Assembly: GCA_965230335.1 (NCBI GenBank)
Contig: CBDDKS010000006.1
Span: 2,356,001 to 2,420,000 of the forward strand
Origin: CBDDKS01 sp965230335
Lineage (GTDB): Bacteria; Pseudomonadota; Gammaproteobacteria; Enterobacterales; Kangiellaceae
Direction: 5' to 3'
DNA length: 64,000 nucleotides
The notes below the pieces were generated by a model. It made no database searches and had not been told where the DNA came from. It saw only the letters and a program-made list of their open reading frames with translations. Shown here piece after piece: positions 18,856-27,565 of this stretch. Made by a program: the position numbers and the translations under genes. Position 1 is the stretch's first letter, and each line of letters opens with the position of its first letter.

Positions 18856-18870
18856 TGTGATTAAATCACA
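18856..18870. promoter_or_regulatory. Perfect palindrome TGTGATTAAATCACA
   Basis: 15-bp palindrome with 7-base arms around a central A. It resembles a CRP site (TGTGA...TCACA), but the spacer is five rather than six bases. It lies between the NrdR-like boxes and the inverted-repeat element, upstream of nrdJa. The regulator is unknown. Confidence 0.3.
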
Positions 18871-18966
18871 TCATTTGATGGGTGGATTGTTATCTAAAAT
18901 TAAAAACTATTTTAATATCAAACAATTGCCACGCATTTATATAACAAATCTATACACATGCCTGCA

Positions 18967-18982
18967 TGACTATATATAGTGG
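18967..18982 (-). promoter_or_regulatory. NrdR box (proximal)
   Basis: On the minus strand this reads CCACTATATATAGTCA, 13 of 16 positions matching the NrdR consensus ACACWATATATWGTGT, including the whole central ten bases. NrdR represses ribonucleotide reductase genes, usually from two boxes spaced about three helical turns. Here it is paired with 19000-19015 and faces nrdJa. Confidence 0.65.
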
Positions 18983-18999
18983 TTTTTATATGACCTGCA

Positions 19000-19015
19000 G
19001 CACAAGATATAGGAT
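19000..19015 (-). promoter_or_regulatory. NrdR box (distal)
   Basis: Minus strand ATCCTATATCTTGTGC, 12 of 16 matches to the NrdR consensus. Its centre is 33 bp from the proximal box, close to the 31-32 bp typical of NrdR pairs. It overlaps one arm of a perfect 11-bp inverted repeat (19005-19015 and 19020-19030), so some of the similarity could instead belong to that palindrome. The remaining bases to the MFS gene (19031-19139) show nothing. Confidence 0.5.
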
Positions 19016-19139
19016 GAATATCCTATATCTGACTCGATTAAAATTCAAGTAACAAAAAGAGATATTCTGAATGTTTTTTAATGAAACTTATTAGGGGCTT
19101 CTATCTTTGAGGCGTATCTTTACTGGATAAAAAAGACTT

Positions 19140-20408
19140 TTAATTCAAACATCCTTTTAATCGTTGCTGATTAAAATAAAAAAATAAAATGCCGCCCAAA
19201 GTACTTAATAATAAAGGTAACAATAAAGCGTACTGACCATAGCCAGGTTTTAGACTTTCCAGCCATTGATAAAAACCAATACCAACCAATGGGGCAATGA
19301 GTCCCCGTAGTCCTGTCAGTGTGACATGGACAGCCATATATTCCATAGGACTGGCTTTACCAACGAAATCGTTATGTCCAAGATTCCAGCCAATAAGGCC
19401 ACCAGAAATTGCGAGTCCGTAACACACTGATCCGATAAAAAATATAAAGTTCAAATGACTGATTTGTGCGATTAAAAATAAACTGATAGCTACGACAAAA
19501 AACCAGCTGTGAATACGTCGAAAGTGAAAAATATGATGGCCATCCAGTAATCTGGCCCACCAGTTGACGGCAATAGGTATCAAACCTAATGGAATTGCCA
19601 GGGTAATTAAAATTTGACTGGTTTTACTTAAGGTTGTGTATTCATTTAAATAAATAATGAGTGGTGCCATAAGCATCAGGTTGCCTGTGCCTAAGGTAAA
19701 CATGGCCAACATATATTTTCCAAAGCTTTTATTTTCAGTCAACAGAGAAAATAACTTTTTCATTGGTAAATGATTCGACGGATTTTTCTCTCTTGAAATT
19801 TCTTTTTTCTGATGACGAACCGATAAAAAACGATAGCGAAATGCGCCGATAATGGATAAAAAAGCAAAGCCAATATATAACCAGTGAAATGCTTCAAATT
19901 GCTTGTCTAAAATCCAGCCAGCTAATAGTGCAGCCAAAGACATCAAAAAAGCGGCCATGGTAGACATTTTTGCGGTGACTTTGCCGCGTATATGTCGAGG
20001 ATAATTAACACGCCAAATGTTAGAGCGGATGGTTAAAATACCTGACCAACAAACTCTGGTGATTATAAGTAAGACTAATAATACAATGAGCCCAAATGTA
20101 TTCATGGGAATGAAACTGATAGCAAAGGCACATAGACAGCAAATGATAGCGAGATTGGAAACAAGCACAGCTTTACTTCGTCCCCGACTCATCTTGACCC
20201 AGAAAAAGCTAAGCAAATTGGCGTAATAGGGGGCACCTGTTGCAATGGCTACTGTTAAATTAAGAGTCCAGTCATTGACCTGGCCTTGAAAACCATTTTT
20301 GATCAAAATACCAATAAAGCTGCCTTCCATAATCGACATGACGAATACCAGGCTGACCCAGGTAAAAATTTCTGAGCGAATACGAGTCACTAATTGAGAA
20401 GCAGACAT
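19140..20408 (-). CDS. Major facilitator superfamily transporter, substrate unknown
   Basis: 422-residue polytopic membrane protein with about ten to twelve hydrophobic segments. The N-terminal half carries FFWVKMSRGRSKAVLVSN, the charged loop between helices 2 and 3 that resembles the MFS motif, and VNYPRHIRGKVTAKMSTMAAF; a central basic loop (RYRFLSVRHQKKEISREKN) separates the halves. No substrate-specific motif is recognised. It is a stand-alone gene: nrdJa follows 700 bp downstream, and a long repeat-rich spacer lies upstream. Start at ATG 20408 (MSASQLVTRIRSEIF). Confidence 0.8.
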   Translation of the reverse strand: MSASQLVTRIRSEIFTWVSLVFVMSIMEGSFIGILIKNGFQGQVNDWTLNLTVAIATGAPYYANLLSFFWVKMSRGRSKAVLVSNLAIICCLCAFAISFIPMNTFGLIVLLVLLIITRVCWSGILTIRSNIWRVNYPRHIRGKVTAKMSTMAAFLMSLAALLAGWILDKQFEAFHWLYIGFAFLSIIGAFRYRFLSVRHQKKEISREKNPSNHLPMKKLFSLLTENKSFGKYMLAMFTLGTGNLMLMAPLIIYLNEYTTLSKTSQILITLAIPLGLIPIAVNWWARLLDGHHIFHFRRIHSWFFVVAISLFLIAQISHLNFIFFIGSVCYGLAISGGLIGWNLGHNDFVGKASPMEYMAVHVTLTGLRGLIAPLVGIGFYQWLESLKPGYGQYALLLPLLLSTLGGILFFYFNQQRLKGCLN

Positions 20409-20497
20409 AAAGTGATTATGGAAAGATAGCTGGATTAATGGTGCTTTATATTTTAATAACGCACGAGTTGCAAGTGTTTACTGACGGAGAGCTTGGA

Positions 20498-20719
20498 TTA
20501 TTTATTATCAATCTTAAGAATATGATTGGAACTGATAGAATGATTGGAAATTTGAAAGAAATTTTTGGAGGAATCTGGTTTGACAGAAAGAGGTGTATTG
20601 GAAAATTCAGGAGTAAATGTAAACTCATAATCATACTCTTTATAAGCATGAGCTAACTTTTCCTTAAGCTGAGAGGAAGAAGAGGGTATTTGTTGAGTTG
20701 AGGGATCTTTTTTACTCAT
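20498..20719 (-). CDS. Small hypothetical protein
   Basis: 73-residue hydrophilic ORF starting MSKKDPSTQQIPSSSSQLKEKLAHAYKEY. Amino-acid usage (Lys, Glu, Ser, no stray Cys/Trp) looks protein-like, and ATG is preceded in frame by GTG, but no ribosome site is clear and an overlapping 72-codon ORF runs on the plus strand. No family recognised. It may be non-coding. Confidence 0.35.
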   Translation of the reverse strand: MSKKDPSTQQIPSSSSQLKEKLAHAYKEYDYEFTFTPEFSNTPLSVKPDSSKNFFQISNHSISSNHILKIDNK

Positions 20720-21562
20720 CACTGTTTTCTGTGTTTAAGGTTGATCATTTTAGATAGGACAGAGTGGCTACTGAAATAATCGATAAATCATTCATTGAGA
20801 TTCATAATAAAAAAAACATGTTTATAAATCAATGATTTTATGTAAAACCTGTAAAAATATCTCTTTTAAGAGATTTTACCGTATGTTTTGGATATTAAAT
20901 AACCTCAGTTGAGGTTAAATATGATGAATTCATATGATGTAGCTAAATCACACTACCAAAATAGACTGATTCAGCTATATCAAAGTAATCCTCGATATAG
21001 ATAACCCATGGTATAAGATGATTCAGACTTTCATCCCTGAAAGCCAGCCCTCTTTTTGCAAACGTTCAAAAAGAGGAGAAAAAAACTAATTCGCTGCGCG
21101 GGCACTTGTTCAGAATGGTTATTGAATAGAGAGTATTTCTTTTTGCTTCAAGCAAGCTGGAATCTAAAAGAATGACCCAGTTCTTTAATTATGATACGAA
21201 ACAAGTACCTGCCGTAGGCATATTCAGGCATTTTGCTGACTTTTTTGCTTTGAAAAAGTCAGTCGCACACAGCAAAGCGGTGCGAAAAGGCTTTTATTTT
21301 TATATTTTGAAATCAAATAGTTAATTTTTATTTCTTAAATTGAATGAGAGTAGTGTCAGTCGCGATGATGACATCATCGTGAAACTACTTATTTATATTT
21401 AAAAAATTGAATGAGAATAGTGTCAGTCGCACACAGCGAAGCGATGGGATGCGAAATCATTATATTTAAAGATGATAAATTCATATTAAACATTAATAGG
21501 TATGAAAGATAGACATAAAAAAGACCACATCATCAGTGGCCTTTTTCACATCAGTCATGCAT
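20720..21562. repeat. Repeat-rich intergenic region
   Basis: About 840 bp without a convincing gene. It holds a perfect palindrome (TAACCTCA-GT-TGAGGTTA, 20900-20917), a 10-bp stem hairpin (CCTCTTTTTG / CAAAAAGAGG, 21049-21076), and a family of dispersed direct repeats. The segment AAATTGAATGAGAGTAGTGT with following CAGTCGC occurs at 21337-21363 and again, one base changed, at 21404-21430; the motif GTCAGTCGCACACAGC with AAGCG recurs at about 21258-21280 and 21422-21442. These look like decayed intergenic repeats. No transposase is present. Confidence 0.45.
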
Positions 21563-22444
21563 TTAATTGCTTGAAGGATTATGTACATCCATTTGTGGAT
21601 AAGGAATGGATATGCCAGCTTGATCAAATGCCAGTTTGATATTTTCGTGTGTATCAAAAAAGACACCCCAGTAGTCTCCTGATTTTACCCAGGGTCTGAC
21701 AACAAAGTTAACTGAGCTATCAGCAAGTTCAGATACGGCAATAACTGTAGCCGGATCTTTTAAAATACGTTCATCAGTATCCAACACTTGTTGAATGACT
21801 TCTTTGGCTTTTTTAATATCATCTTCGTAACCAATACCAAAAACCATATCAACACGACGTGTTTCTTTTGCGGAAAAATTGGTGATGGTACCGCCGTAGA
21901 CTGATGAGTTAGGAATAATAATTTCTTTGTTATCACCCGTTCGCATGGTTGTTGCAAACACTTCTATTTTTTCGACAACACCAGAAATACCACCTGCCTC
22001 GACAAAATCACCAATTTTAAAAGGCCGGAAAATAATTAACATAACACCTGAAGCAAAGTTTTGCAGAGAATCTTTTAAAGCGAGACCAACGGCTAAACCT
22101 GCTGCACCCAGTATGGCAATCAGTGACGTGGTTTCAAAACCTAAATGCGTCAAGGCTGCGATGATAACGAAGATTTTTACCGTAGTAAGAATAATGCCCG
22201 ATAAAAAGTTAACAAGAATAGGATCGGTTTTGGAACGGGTCATCACTTTTTTGGCAGCAGATGCAATCCACTTGGCAAGCCACATACCGATAATATAGGT
22301 GGCAATAGCCATGATAAGATTAGGATAATTGGCTTGTATCCATTCAGAGCCCGAGTTGATAAAGGATGTCATGAAATCCATAGACTCTGTTGCTTTATTA
22401 GCAATATCAGCGTTGGTTTCTGGTTGTGGGTTAGTATCAGGCAT
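21563..22444 (-). CDS. Small-conductance mechanosensitive channel (MscS family)
   Basis: About 293-residue MscS-type channel that opens under membrane tension to release solutes during hypo-osmotic shock. Three N-terminal membrane segments are followed by the pore-lining TM3 LAVGLALKDSLQNFASGVMLIIFRPFKIGDFV, the most diagnostic stretch. The beta domain contains VEKIEVFATTMRTGDNKEIIIPNSSVYGG. Length matches E. coli MscS (286). The ATG at 22444 is chosen; a GTG four codons upstream (22456) is possible. A 214-bp spacer separates it from the thiamine operon upstream. Confidence 0.9.
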   Translation of the reverse strand: MPDTNPQPETNADIANKATESMDFMTSFINSGSEWIQANYPNLIMAIATYIIGMWLAKWIASAAKKVMTRSKTDPILVNFLSGIILTTVKIFVIIAALTHLGFETTSLIAILGAAGLAVGLALKDSLQNFASGVMLIIFRPFKIGDFVEAGGISGVVEKIEVFATTMRTGDNKEIIIPNSSVYGGTITNFSAKETRRVDMVFGIGYEDDIKKAKEVIQQVLDTDERILKDPATVIAVSELADSSVNFVVRPWVKSGDYWGVFFDTHENIKLAFDQAGISIPYPQMDVHNPSSN

Positions 22445-22631
22445 GGGTAATCTCACATTATAATTATTAAAATTAAGGACAGGATTATACGTGAATTAAC
22501 GAAAAATTAAATAGTAAAATACAGGGTCTGTCGCTTTTACACAGTGATCAGAATGAACGATAAAAGTGTTACAGATTCCAGGGTTATTAAACGAGTATTG
22601 ATGGAGTTATTAGAAAATCATTACCCCAAGC

Positions 22632-22662
22632 TCAGGTGAGTTAACAAGTTCAGGTGAGTTAA
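22632..22662. repeat. 13-bp direct repeat at the thiF/moeB stop
   Basis: TCAGGTGAGTTAA occurs at 22632-22644 and 22650-22662, an 18-bp period. The right copy includes the stop codon of the minus-strand thiF/moeB gene, so the duplication arose at its 3' end. Confidence 0.7.
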
Positions 22663-23816
22663 AGTGTATCCCGACACCAGGCAATTAAGCCTCCCTGAAG
22701 ATGATAAACATCTTTAAAGCCAGCCTGTATGAGTTGTTCTACAGCCGTATGGCTTCGTCGTCCACTTTGGCAATAACAAACAATTGGTTGGTCTTTAGGC
22801 AGGTTTTTCAGGTGGTTGGAAAGCTGTGCCAATGGATAATGATGACCGCCAATATGGAAAGCTTCTCGTTCAGTGTCTGTTCTGACATCGATCAAGTAAC
22901 AAGTGTCAGTACAAAATGATGTTTTAAATTCTGATGGTGATAAGTCATAACTCTGTTTTGAGTCGGTTGCACACACAGGATGATCCTGTTGTTTGGATGG
23001 TAAGTGATGCATTTGTAGCAGACACTCTTTTTCCTGAGTGCAGAGACATCCTGGCGTTTGGGTCAGTTGAATTTTACGAAAGGTTAAATCCAAGGCTTCA
23101 ACCAATAGTAAATGATCTTCAAGTGGTGTGTGTAGTTGGCTTAAATATTTAATAGCTTCATTGGCTTGTAAGGTGCCTAACAGACCTGGTAAAACACCGA
23201 GTACACCTGCTTGATTACAATCAGGCGCATTACTCGGGGCTTCAGGAAACAAGCAACGGAAACAAGGTGTTTGTTTTGTTTTTTTAAAGTTGAAAAAAGC
23301 ACACTGCCCAGAAAACTGAAAAATACTGGCAAATAACCAAGGTGTTTTTGTTGCCAGGCAAACATCGTTAATTAAGTAACGTGTTGCAAAGTTATCGGTA
23401 CAGTCGATGACTAAGTCAGCATCATGGATGAATGACTCGGCATTGTCGATGGTTAAAGCGTTATCATGTGCAATGATATCAATATCTGAATTGAGTTGTT
23501 GTAATCGTTGTTTTGCAGTATGGCTTTTGCTTTTATTGATATCTCGCTGCTGAAATAAAATCTGGCGTTGCAGGTTAGTGAGATCGACAGTGTCGTTATC
23601 GATGAGCGTGAGTTGTCCTACACCGGCTGCGGCTAAATAAAATGCAACGGGTGATCCCAATCCTCCCGTGCCGACAATGAGTACTTTTGATTGTTTGAGT
23701 CGTGTTTGGCCTTGAGCACCAAAGTTCGGTAATTGGATATGGCGTGTATAGCGTAACCATTCTTTTTCTGAAAACACGGTCTCTGAAAACACGGTCTCTG
23801 AATTAGCTGGTTTCAT
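22659..23816 (-). CDS. ThiF/MoeB-type adenylyltransferase with C-terminal rhodanese domain
   Basis: 385 residues. The N-terminal E1-like domain has LIVGTGGLGSPVAFYLAAAG, DNDTVDLTNLQRQILF and DCTDNFATRYLINDV, plus a CFRC zinc pair. The C-terminal rhodanese domain (about residues 290-385) has the active-site loop PIVCYCQSGRRSHT. Such proteins adenylate the C terminus of ThiS or MoaD and pass persulfide sulfur to it. Location in the thiamine operon points to ThiS as partner, although a shared role in molybdopterin synthesis is possible. The start overlaps thiDE by 14 bp. Oddity: a 15-bp tandem duplication (23768-23797) repeats SETVF near the N terminus. Confidence 0.88.
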   Translation of the reverse strand: MKPANSETVFSETVFSEKEWLRYTRHIQLPNFGAQGQTRLKQSKVLIVGTGGLGSPVAFYLAAAGVGQLTLIDNDTVDLTNLQRQILFQQRDINKSKSHTAKQRLQQLNSDIDIIAHDNALTIDNAESFIHDADLVIDCTDNFATRYLINDVCLATKTPWLFASIFQFSGQCAFFNFKKTKQTPCFRCLFPEAPSNAPDCNQAGVLGVLPGLLGTLQANEAIKYLSQLHTPLEDHLLLVEALDLTFRKIQLTQTPGCLCTQEKECLLQMHHLPSKQQDHPVCATDSKQSYDLSPSEFKTSFCTDTCYLIDVRTDTEREAFHIGGHHYPLAQLSNHLKNLPKDQPIVCYCQSGRRSHTAVEQLIQAGFKDVYHLQGGLIAWCRDTL

Positions 23817-25332
23817 GAAATAAGCCCCTGTCTTTTTGAGAGGTTTGCATCATATTTAAAAAACGACGTGTTGTGATTTCGGGTGTTTGGGATAAGGTAA
23901 TGGCTGTAATCATAGCAATGCCACTGGTGCCTGTTTTGACAATAGGTGCAATATGCTTTTCTTTGATGCCGCCAATAGCCACTAAGGGAATATCGAGCAG
24001 TGTATTCCAGTCATTCAGTTGTTCAATACCCTGTGGCTGCCAGGGCATGATTTTTGTTGTGGTTGGAAATATAGGGCCACAAGCAATGTAAGAGGGATTC
24101 AAAGTATTGGCTCGGGCCACTTCGTAATAACAGTGACTACTGATCCCCAATCTTAATCCCGCCTGATGAATGGCATCCAGGTCGGCAGTCTTGATATCTT
24201 CTTGTCCTAAATGAACACCGTAGGCGTTATGTTCAATGGCCAGTTGCCAATGATCATTAATGAACAAACGGCAATGATATTCTTTGGCAAAGTGAACTGC
24301 TTTGGCAATTTCATCTGATAAATGTTGTCCGGTTAAATCTTTGATACGTAGCTGTAGGGTGGTGACCCCCAAAGGTAGTAAACGGTTCAGCCATTCGGCT
24401 CTATCAACGATAGGGTACAAACCCAAAGGTGTTTCACTACAATCAGAAAATGAATACCCAGCAGTTGCATCATCTTGTGTGGATGTCTGCATATCATTGA
24501 ATGTGTCGTACAACTTGGGCAAATGTCGTTGTTGATTGGGAAAGTGAGTAATGCAAACAGGGCCATGAGATGTGTCTAATTCGAAGCCTTGTTCTAATCC
24601 CTGATTGATACACATTTTTCCAATGACGATGGCGTCAACCAACGAATAATTTAGAGCTAATGCACAAGCCACACTTGAAGCAAGAGCACATCCTGTACCA
24701 CGTGTATTATTGCTGTCTATCCTGGGACTGGCTAACCAAAAGTCAGTCTCTGAACCAGTAAAATAATCACGACAAACATCTGAGTGTGTGTGTCCACCTT
24801 TTAAAAAAACATGTGAGCAACCTAACTCAATCAGTTGTTTGGCTACGGCTTCAAAGTCTTTGAGTGCTTCTATCGAAGTATTGGTGAGCAGTCGTGCTTC
24901 ATGGATGTTGGGTGTGATTAAATCACAGCGGGGTAAGAAAAAATCCTTGAGTGTTGAAATAAACTCAGGTTCATAAAATGAGTGACCACTGGTAGATGAT
25001 AAAACGGGATCATAAATAATTTTGGCGGAATGATTTTTAAAGTATTTTAAAATCAATTGAAGCTGTTGAATGTTGGCCAATAAACCAATTTTTATCACCG
25101 TTATGGGGTAATGTAAAATGGCTTGAATTTGATCATCAAAGACCTGATCACTGACGGCATTGACACTCAATACTTTTTCGTTGTTTTGTGCTGTATTGGC
25201 TGAAATGACACTTAAAGTGTGACAACCCAAGGCTGTTTGCGTTCGAATATCCATACCTATGCCTGCCATACCAGCCGAATCAGTAGCGGCAATGGTTAAA
25301 ACACAGGGACGATGTTGGTTTTTATTAGACAT
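23803..25332 (-). CDS. thiDE: Bifunctional HMP kinase / thiamine-phosphate synthase (ThiD-ThiE fusion)
   Basis: 509-residue fusion. The N-terminal ThiD half (about 1-260) has TIAATDSAGMAGIGMDIRTQTALG, YDPVLSSTSGHSF, DLITPNIHEARLL, HVFLKGGHT and NTRGTGCALASSVACAL, and phosphorylates HMP and HMP-P. The C-terminal ThiE half (about 300-500) has GLYPIVD, TTLQLRIKDL, LFINDHWQLAIEHNAYGVHLGQED, ACGPIFPTTTK and PLVAIGGI, and couples HMP-PP to the thiazole phosphate. Start at ATG 25332; the TTG two codons earlier is rejected. The two domains are joined by a roughly 35-residue linker without recognisable motifs. Fifth gene of the operon. Confidence 0.94.
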   Translation of the reverse strand: MSNKNQHRPCVLTIAATDSAGMAGIGMDIRTQTALGCHTLSVISANTAQNNEKVLSVNAVSDQVFDDQIQAILHYPITVIKIGLLANIQQLQLILKYFKNHSAKIIYDPVLSSTSGHSFYEPEFISTLKDFFLPRCDLITPNIHEARLLTNTSIEALKDFEAVAKQLIELGCSHVFLKGGHTHSDVCRDYFTGSETDFWLASPRIDSNNTRGTGCALASSVACALALNYSLVDAIVIGKMCINQGLEQGFELDTSHGPVCITHFPNQQRHLPKLYDTFNDMQTSTQDDATAGYSFSDCSETPLGLYPIVDRAEWLNRLLPLGVTTLQLRIKDLTGQHLSDEIAKAVHFAKEYHCRLFINDHWQLAIEHNAYGVHLGQEDIKTADLDAIHQAGLRLGISSHCYYEVARANTLNPSYIACGPIFPTTTKIMPWQPQGIEQLNDWNTLLDIPLVAIGGIKEKHIAPIVKTGTSGIAMITAITLSQTPEITTRRFLNMMQTSQKDRGLFHETS

Positions 25333-25392
25333 AATCAATCATCATGTTGAATTTGCATAAGACGCTTCATAAATCAGTGAGTCTGTTCACGT

Positions 25393-26178
25393 TTAAGTGG
25401 CTGAACCTTGCCAGAAAGGTTGGCCCAGCACAGGTGTACTCGGATGGGCTGTATCACGCTCAGGCATTATGCCACTGCGGTAAGCTTGTCGTCCGGCAAT
25501 GACTGCGTGACGAAAGGCACTGGCCATGCTGACTGGATCGACGGCTTTGGCAATAGCTGTGTTGAGTAGCACTCCATCAAAACCTAATTCCATGGCTTGT
25601 GTGGCATGAGAGGGCACACCAATACCGGCATCAACAATAAGCTGAATATCAGGCAGTCTGTGTCTGAGTGTTGTCAATGCGTAAGGATTAAGTAATCCTT
25701 TTCCGGTACCAATAGGCGCACCCCATGGCATTAAAATACGACAACCATACTCAACCAGTTTTTCACAAATGACCAAGTCGTCTGTCGTATAAGGAAAGAC
25801 TTCAAAGCCCTGGGCAATCAATTCTTTTGCTGCGGCTAACAAACCAATGGGATCGGGTTGTAAATTATAATCGTCACCAATTACTTCCAGTTTAACCCAA
25901 TGAGTATTGAATAATTCTCGTGCCATTTGTGCTGTGGTAATGGCTTCTTTAACAGAGTGACAGCCGGCCGTATTAGGTAATACACATTTATTGAGTTGTT
26001 TAATTTTTTCCCAAAAGTCGTGACCTTTATTGGCTTCAGGATTTTGTCTGCGAAGAGACAAGGTAATGATTTCTGCTTCAGAGGCAGTGATGGCATCCAA
26101 CATAATTTGGGGTGATGGATATAAAGCCGAACCAATCAGTAAACGGGAATTCAAATGACGATCAGCAAGTTGCCACAT
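25393..26178 (-). CDS. thiG: Thiazole synthase ThiG
   Basis: 261-residue TIM-barrel enzyme that makes the thiazole phosphate from DXP, ThiS-thiocarboxylate and dehydroglycine. Family motifs: NSRLLIGSALYPS, EIITLSLRRQNP, LPNTAGCHSVKEAI, VKLEVIGDDYNLQPDP (with the Schiff-base Lys region), VFPYTTDDLVICEKL, MPWGAPIGTGKGL, VDAGIGVPSHA and GVLLNTAIAKAVDPVSMA. It starts 3 bp after the thiS stop. Pairing with thiO rather than thiH implies oxygen-dependent glycine oxidation supplies the imine. Confidence 0.96.
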   Translation of the reverse strand: MWQLADRHLNSRLLIGSALYPSPQIMLDAITASEAEIITLSLRRQNPEANKGHDFWEKIKQLNKCVLPNTAGCHSVKEAITTAQMARELFNTHWVKLEVIGDDYNLQPDPIGLLAAAKELIAQGFEVFPYTTDDLVICEKLVEYGCRILMPWGAPIGTGKGLLNPYALTTLRHRLPDIQLIVDAGIGVPSHATQAMELGFDGVLLNTAIAKAVDPVSMASAFRHAVIAGRQAYRSGIMPERDTAHPSTPVLGQPFWQGSAT

Positions 26179-26181
26179 GAC

Positions 26182-26400
26182 TTAACCTCCTTGCATGGGA
26201 ATCAGCAAATCAATGCAGTCATTTGTTTGCAAAATCGTTGCTGTATACTGTGTTTTGGGAATAAATTGTTCGTTAATGGATATAGCAAAGGTTTCTGGAA
26301 TAATACCAATGTTATTTTTTTTCCATTCCTGTAAAGCCAAATCCAATGACATGCTTTGAGACAAGGTGACAGGTTTACCATTAAGAAAAAGTTGAATCAT
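26182..26400 (-). CDS. thiS: Thiamine biosynthesis sulfur carrier ThiS
   Basis: 72-residue ubiquitin-fold sulfur carrier. It ends in the essential Gly-Gly (LIPMQGG), the residue pair that is adenylated by ThiF and converted to a thiocarboxylate. The start MIQLFLNGKPV is typical. Lies between thiO and thiG with gaps of 6 and 3 bp, so the operon structure is unambiguous. Confidence 0.93.
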   Translation of the reverse strand: MIQLFLNGKPVTLSQSMSLDLALQEWKKNNIGIIPETFAISINEQFIPKTQYTATILQTNDCIDLLIPMQGG

Positions 26401-26406
26401 AGTTAA

Positions 26407-27474
26407 TCACTGAGAATGCTTTTGTAAATAATGTAGAATTTGTTCGGACAGTACGGGCGCTAATAAAAAACCATGTCGATATAACCCATTCACTCGAATT
26501 AATCCGGGTTGATAATCCATGTAAGGCAAATTATCATCCATTGCCGGACGACAGTTGACCCGTGTTTCGACAATATGGGCTTCGTCAAAGCCGGCATGTA
26601 CACTATAAGCCGCCGATAATAATTCTAATGTAGAACGAACACTAATAGGACTCATATCATCACTTTCTATGAGTGTTGCTCCAATTAAAAAATGTTGCTG
26701 ACTTTGTGGCACGATATACAAGGGATAACGTGGATGCATGACACGGATCATATGGGTCAGATTCACTTTGGGTGCATGAACACGAATAATTTCGCCACGA
26801 ACACCTCGTAAATCAGGCAATTCGTTTTTGGCACCTAATCCACGACAATCGATGACCGTATCAAACGTTTGAATTTGATGAGACAAGTGAACCTGATGTG
26901 GTTGTAAATTATCGATGGGCGTATGGCTGTGCCACTGAATATGTTGCTGTAATGCTTTTGCCAAAGTACTCATGATTTCTGGATTATTTAAACAGGCTTC
27001 TTGAGGCAAATAGCAGGCTTCTTGAAATGAATCGTTGATATCCACTTCAAAAGTATTTAATTCTTTTTTTCCGAGTTGTTGATAGTGTGCTGTAGCATGA
27101 TTGAGTTTATGATTCAGTTGCAATAGAAAGCGTTCAAAATCAGCTTTATCTTGTCGATGGGCAACAACCAAAGTACCCGTTTGATTCAATAAATGTTCAG
27201 CATTTAATGATTTCAGTAATGGTGGCCATAGATTGAGTGATTGTATGCCCATGGTAAAAATGGACAATTCAGCAGATTCAATTTCACAATAAGGCGTTAA
27301 CATGGCTGCGGCGGCATAAGCAGCAGCAGAGCCGGTTTCTTTAGCGTCTTTATCAAACACAGTGACTTGATAGCCATTTTGATGCAGTTGCCAGGCCAGC
27401 ACTCTTCCCATAATGCCAGCACCGACTATGGCAATGCTGGAGGGTTGATGTGTGGTTTTTGACGCGGTAGGCAT
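26407..27474 (-). CDS. thiO: Glycine oxidase ThiO
   Basis: 355-residue FAD-dependent oxidase of the DAO family that oxidises glycine to iminoacetate for thiazole synthesis. The FAD loop is IAIVGAGIMGRVLAWQL with VTVFDKD; later motifs are DTVIDCRGLGAKNELPDLRGVRGEIIRV (quoted in two parts), YIVPQSQQHFLIGATLIESDD, and the C-terminal RVNGLYRHGFLLAPVLSEQI. The start is ATG 27474; the preceding TTG is less likely. Immediately downstream of thiC. Confidence 0.92.
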   Translation of the reverse strand: MPTASKTTHQPSSIAIVGAGIMGRVLAWQLHQNGYQVTVFDKDAKETGSAAAYAAAAMLTPYCEIESAELSIFTMGIQSLNLWPPLLKSLNAEHLLNQTGTLVVAHRQDKADFERFLLQLNHKLNHATAHYQQLGKKELNTFEVDINDSFQEACYLPQEACLNNPEIMSTLAKALQQHIQWHSHTPIDNLQPHQVHLSHQIQTFDTVIDCRGLGAKNELPDLRGVRGEIIRVHAPKVNLTHMIRVMHPRYPLYIVPQSQQHFLIGATLIESDDMSPISVRSTLELLSAAYSVHAGFDEAHIVETRVNCRPAMDDNLPYMDYQPGLIRVNGLYRHGFLLAPVLSEQILHYLQKHSQ

Positions 27475-27490
27475 TATCAACAGTTCTTTA

Positions 27491-27565
27491 TGAATCGTTC
27501 GTTTAATGAATCGTTCGTTTAATGAATCGTTCGTTTAATGAGTCGTTTGTTTAATCAATCGTTTG
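27491..27565. repeat. 16-bp tandem repeat at the thiC 3' end
   Basis: Three perfect copies of TGAATCGTTCGTTTAA (27491-27538), a fourth with two changes (27539-27554) and a partial fifth. The array starts inside the last codons of thiC (minus strand) and fills the thiC-thiO spacer. The unit contains the thiC stop, so each copy repeats a stop codon in the same register pattern. It looks like slippage expansion. Confidence 0.85.
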
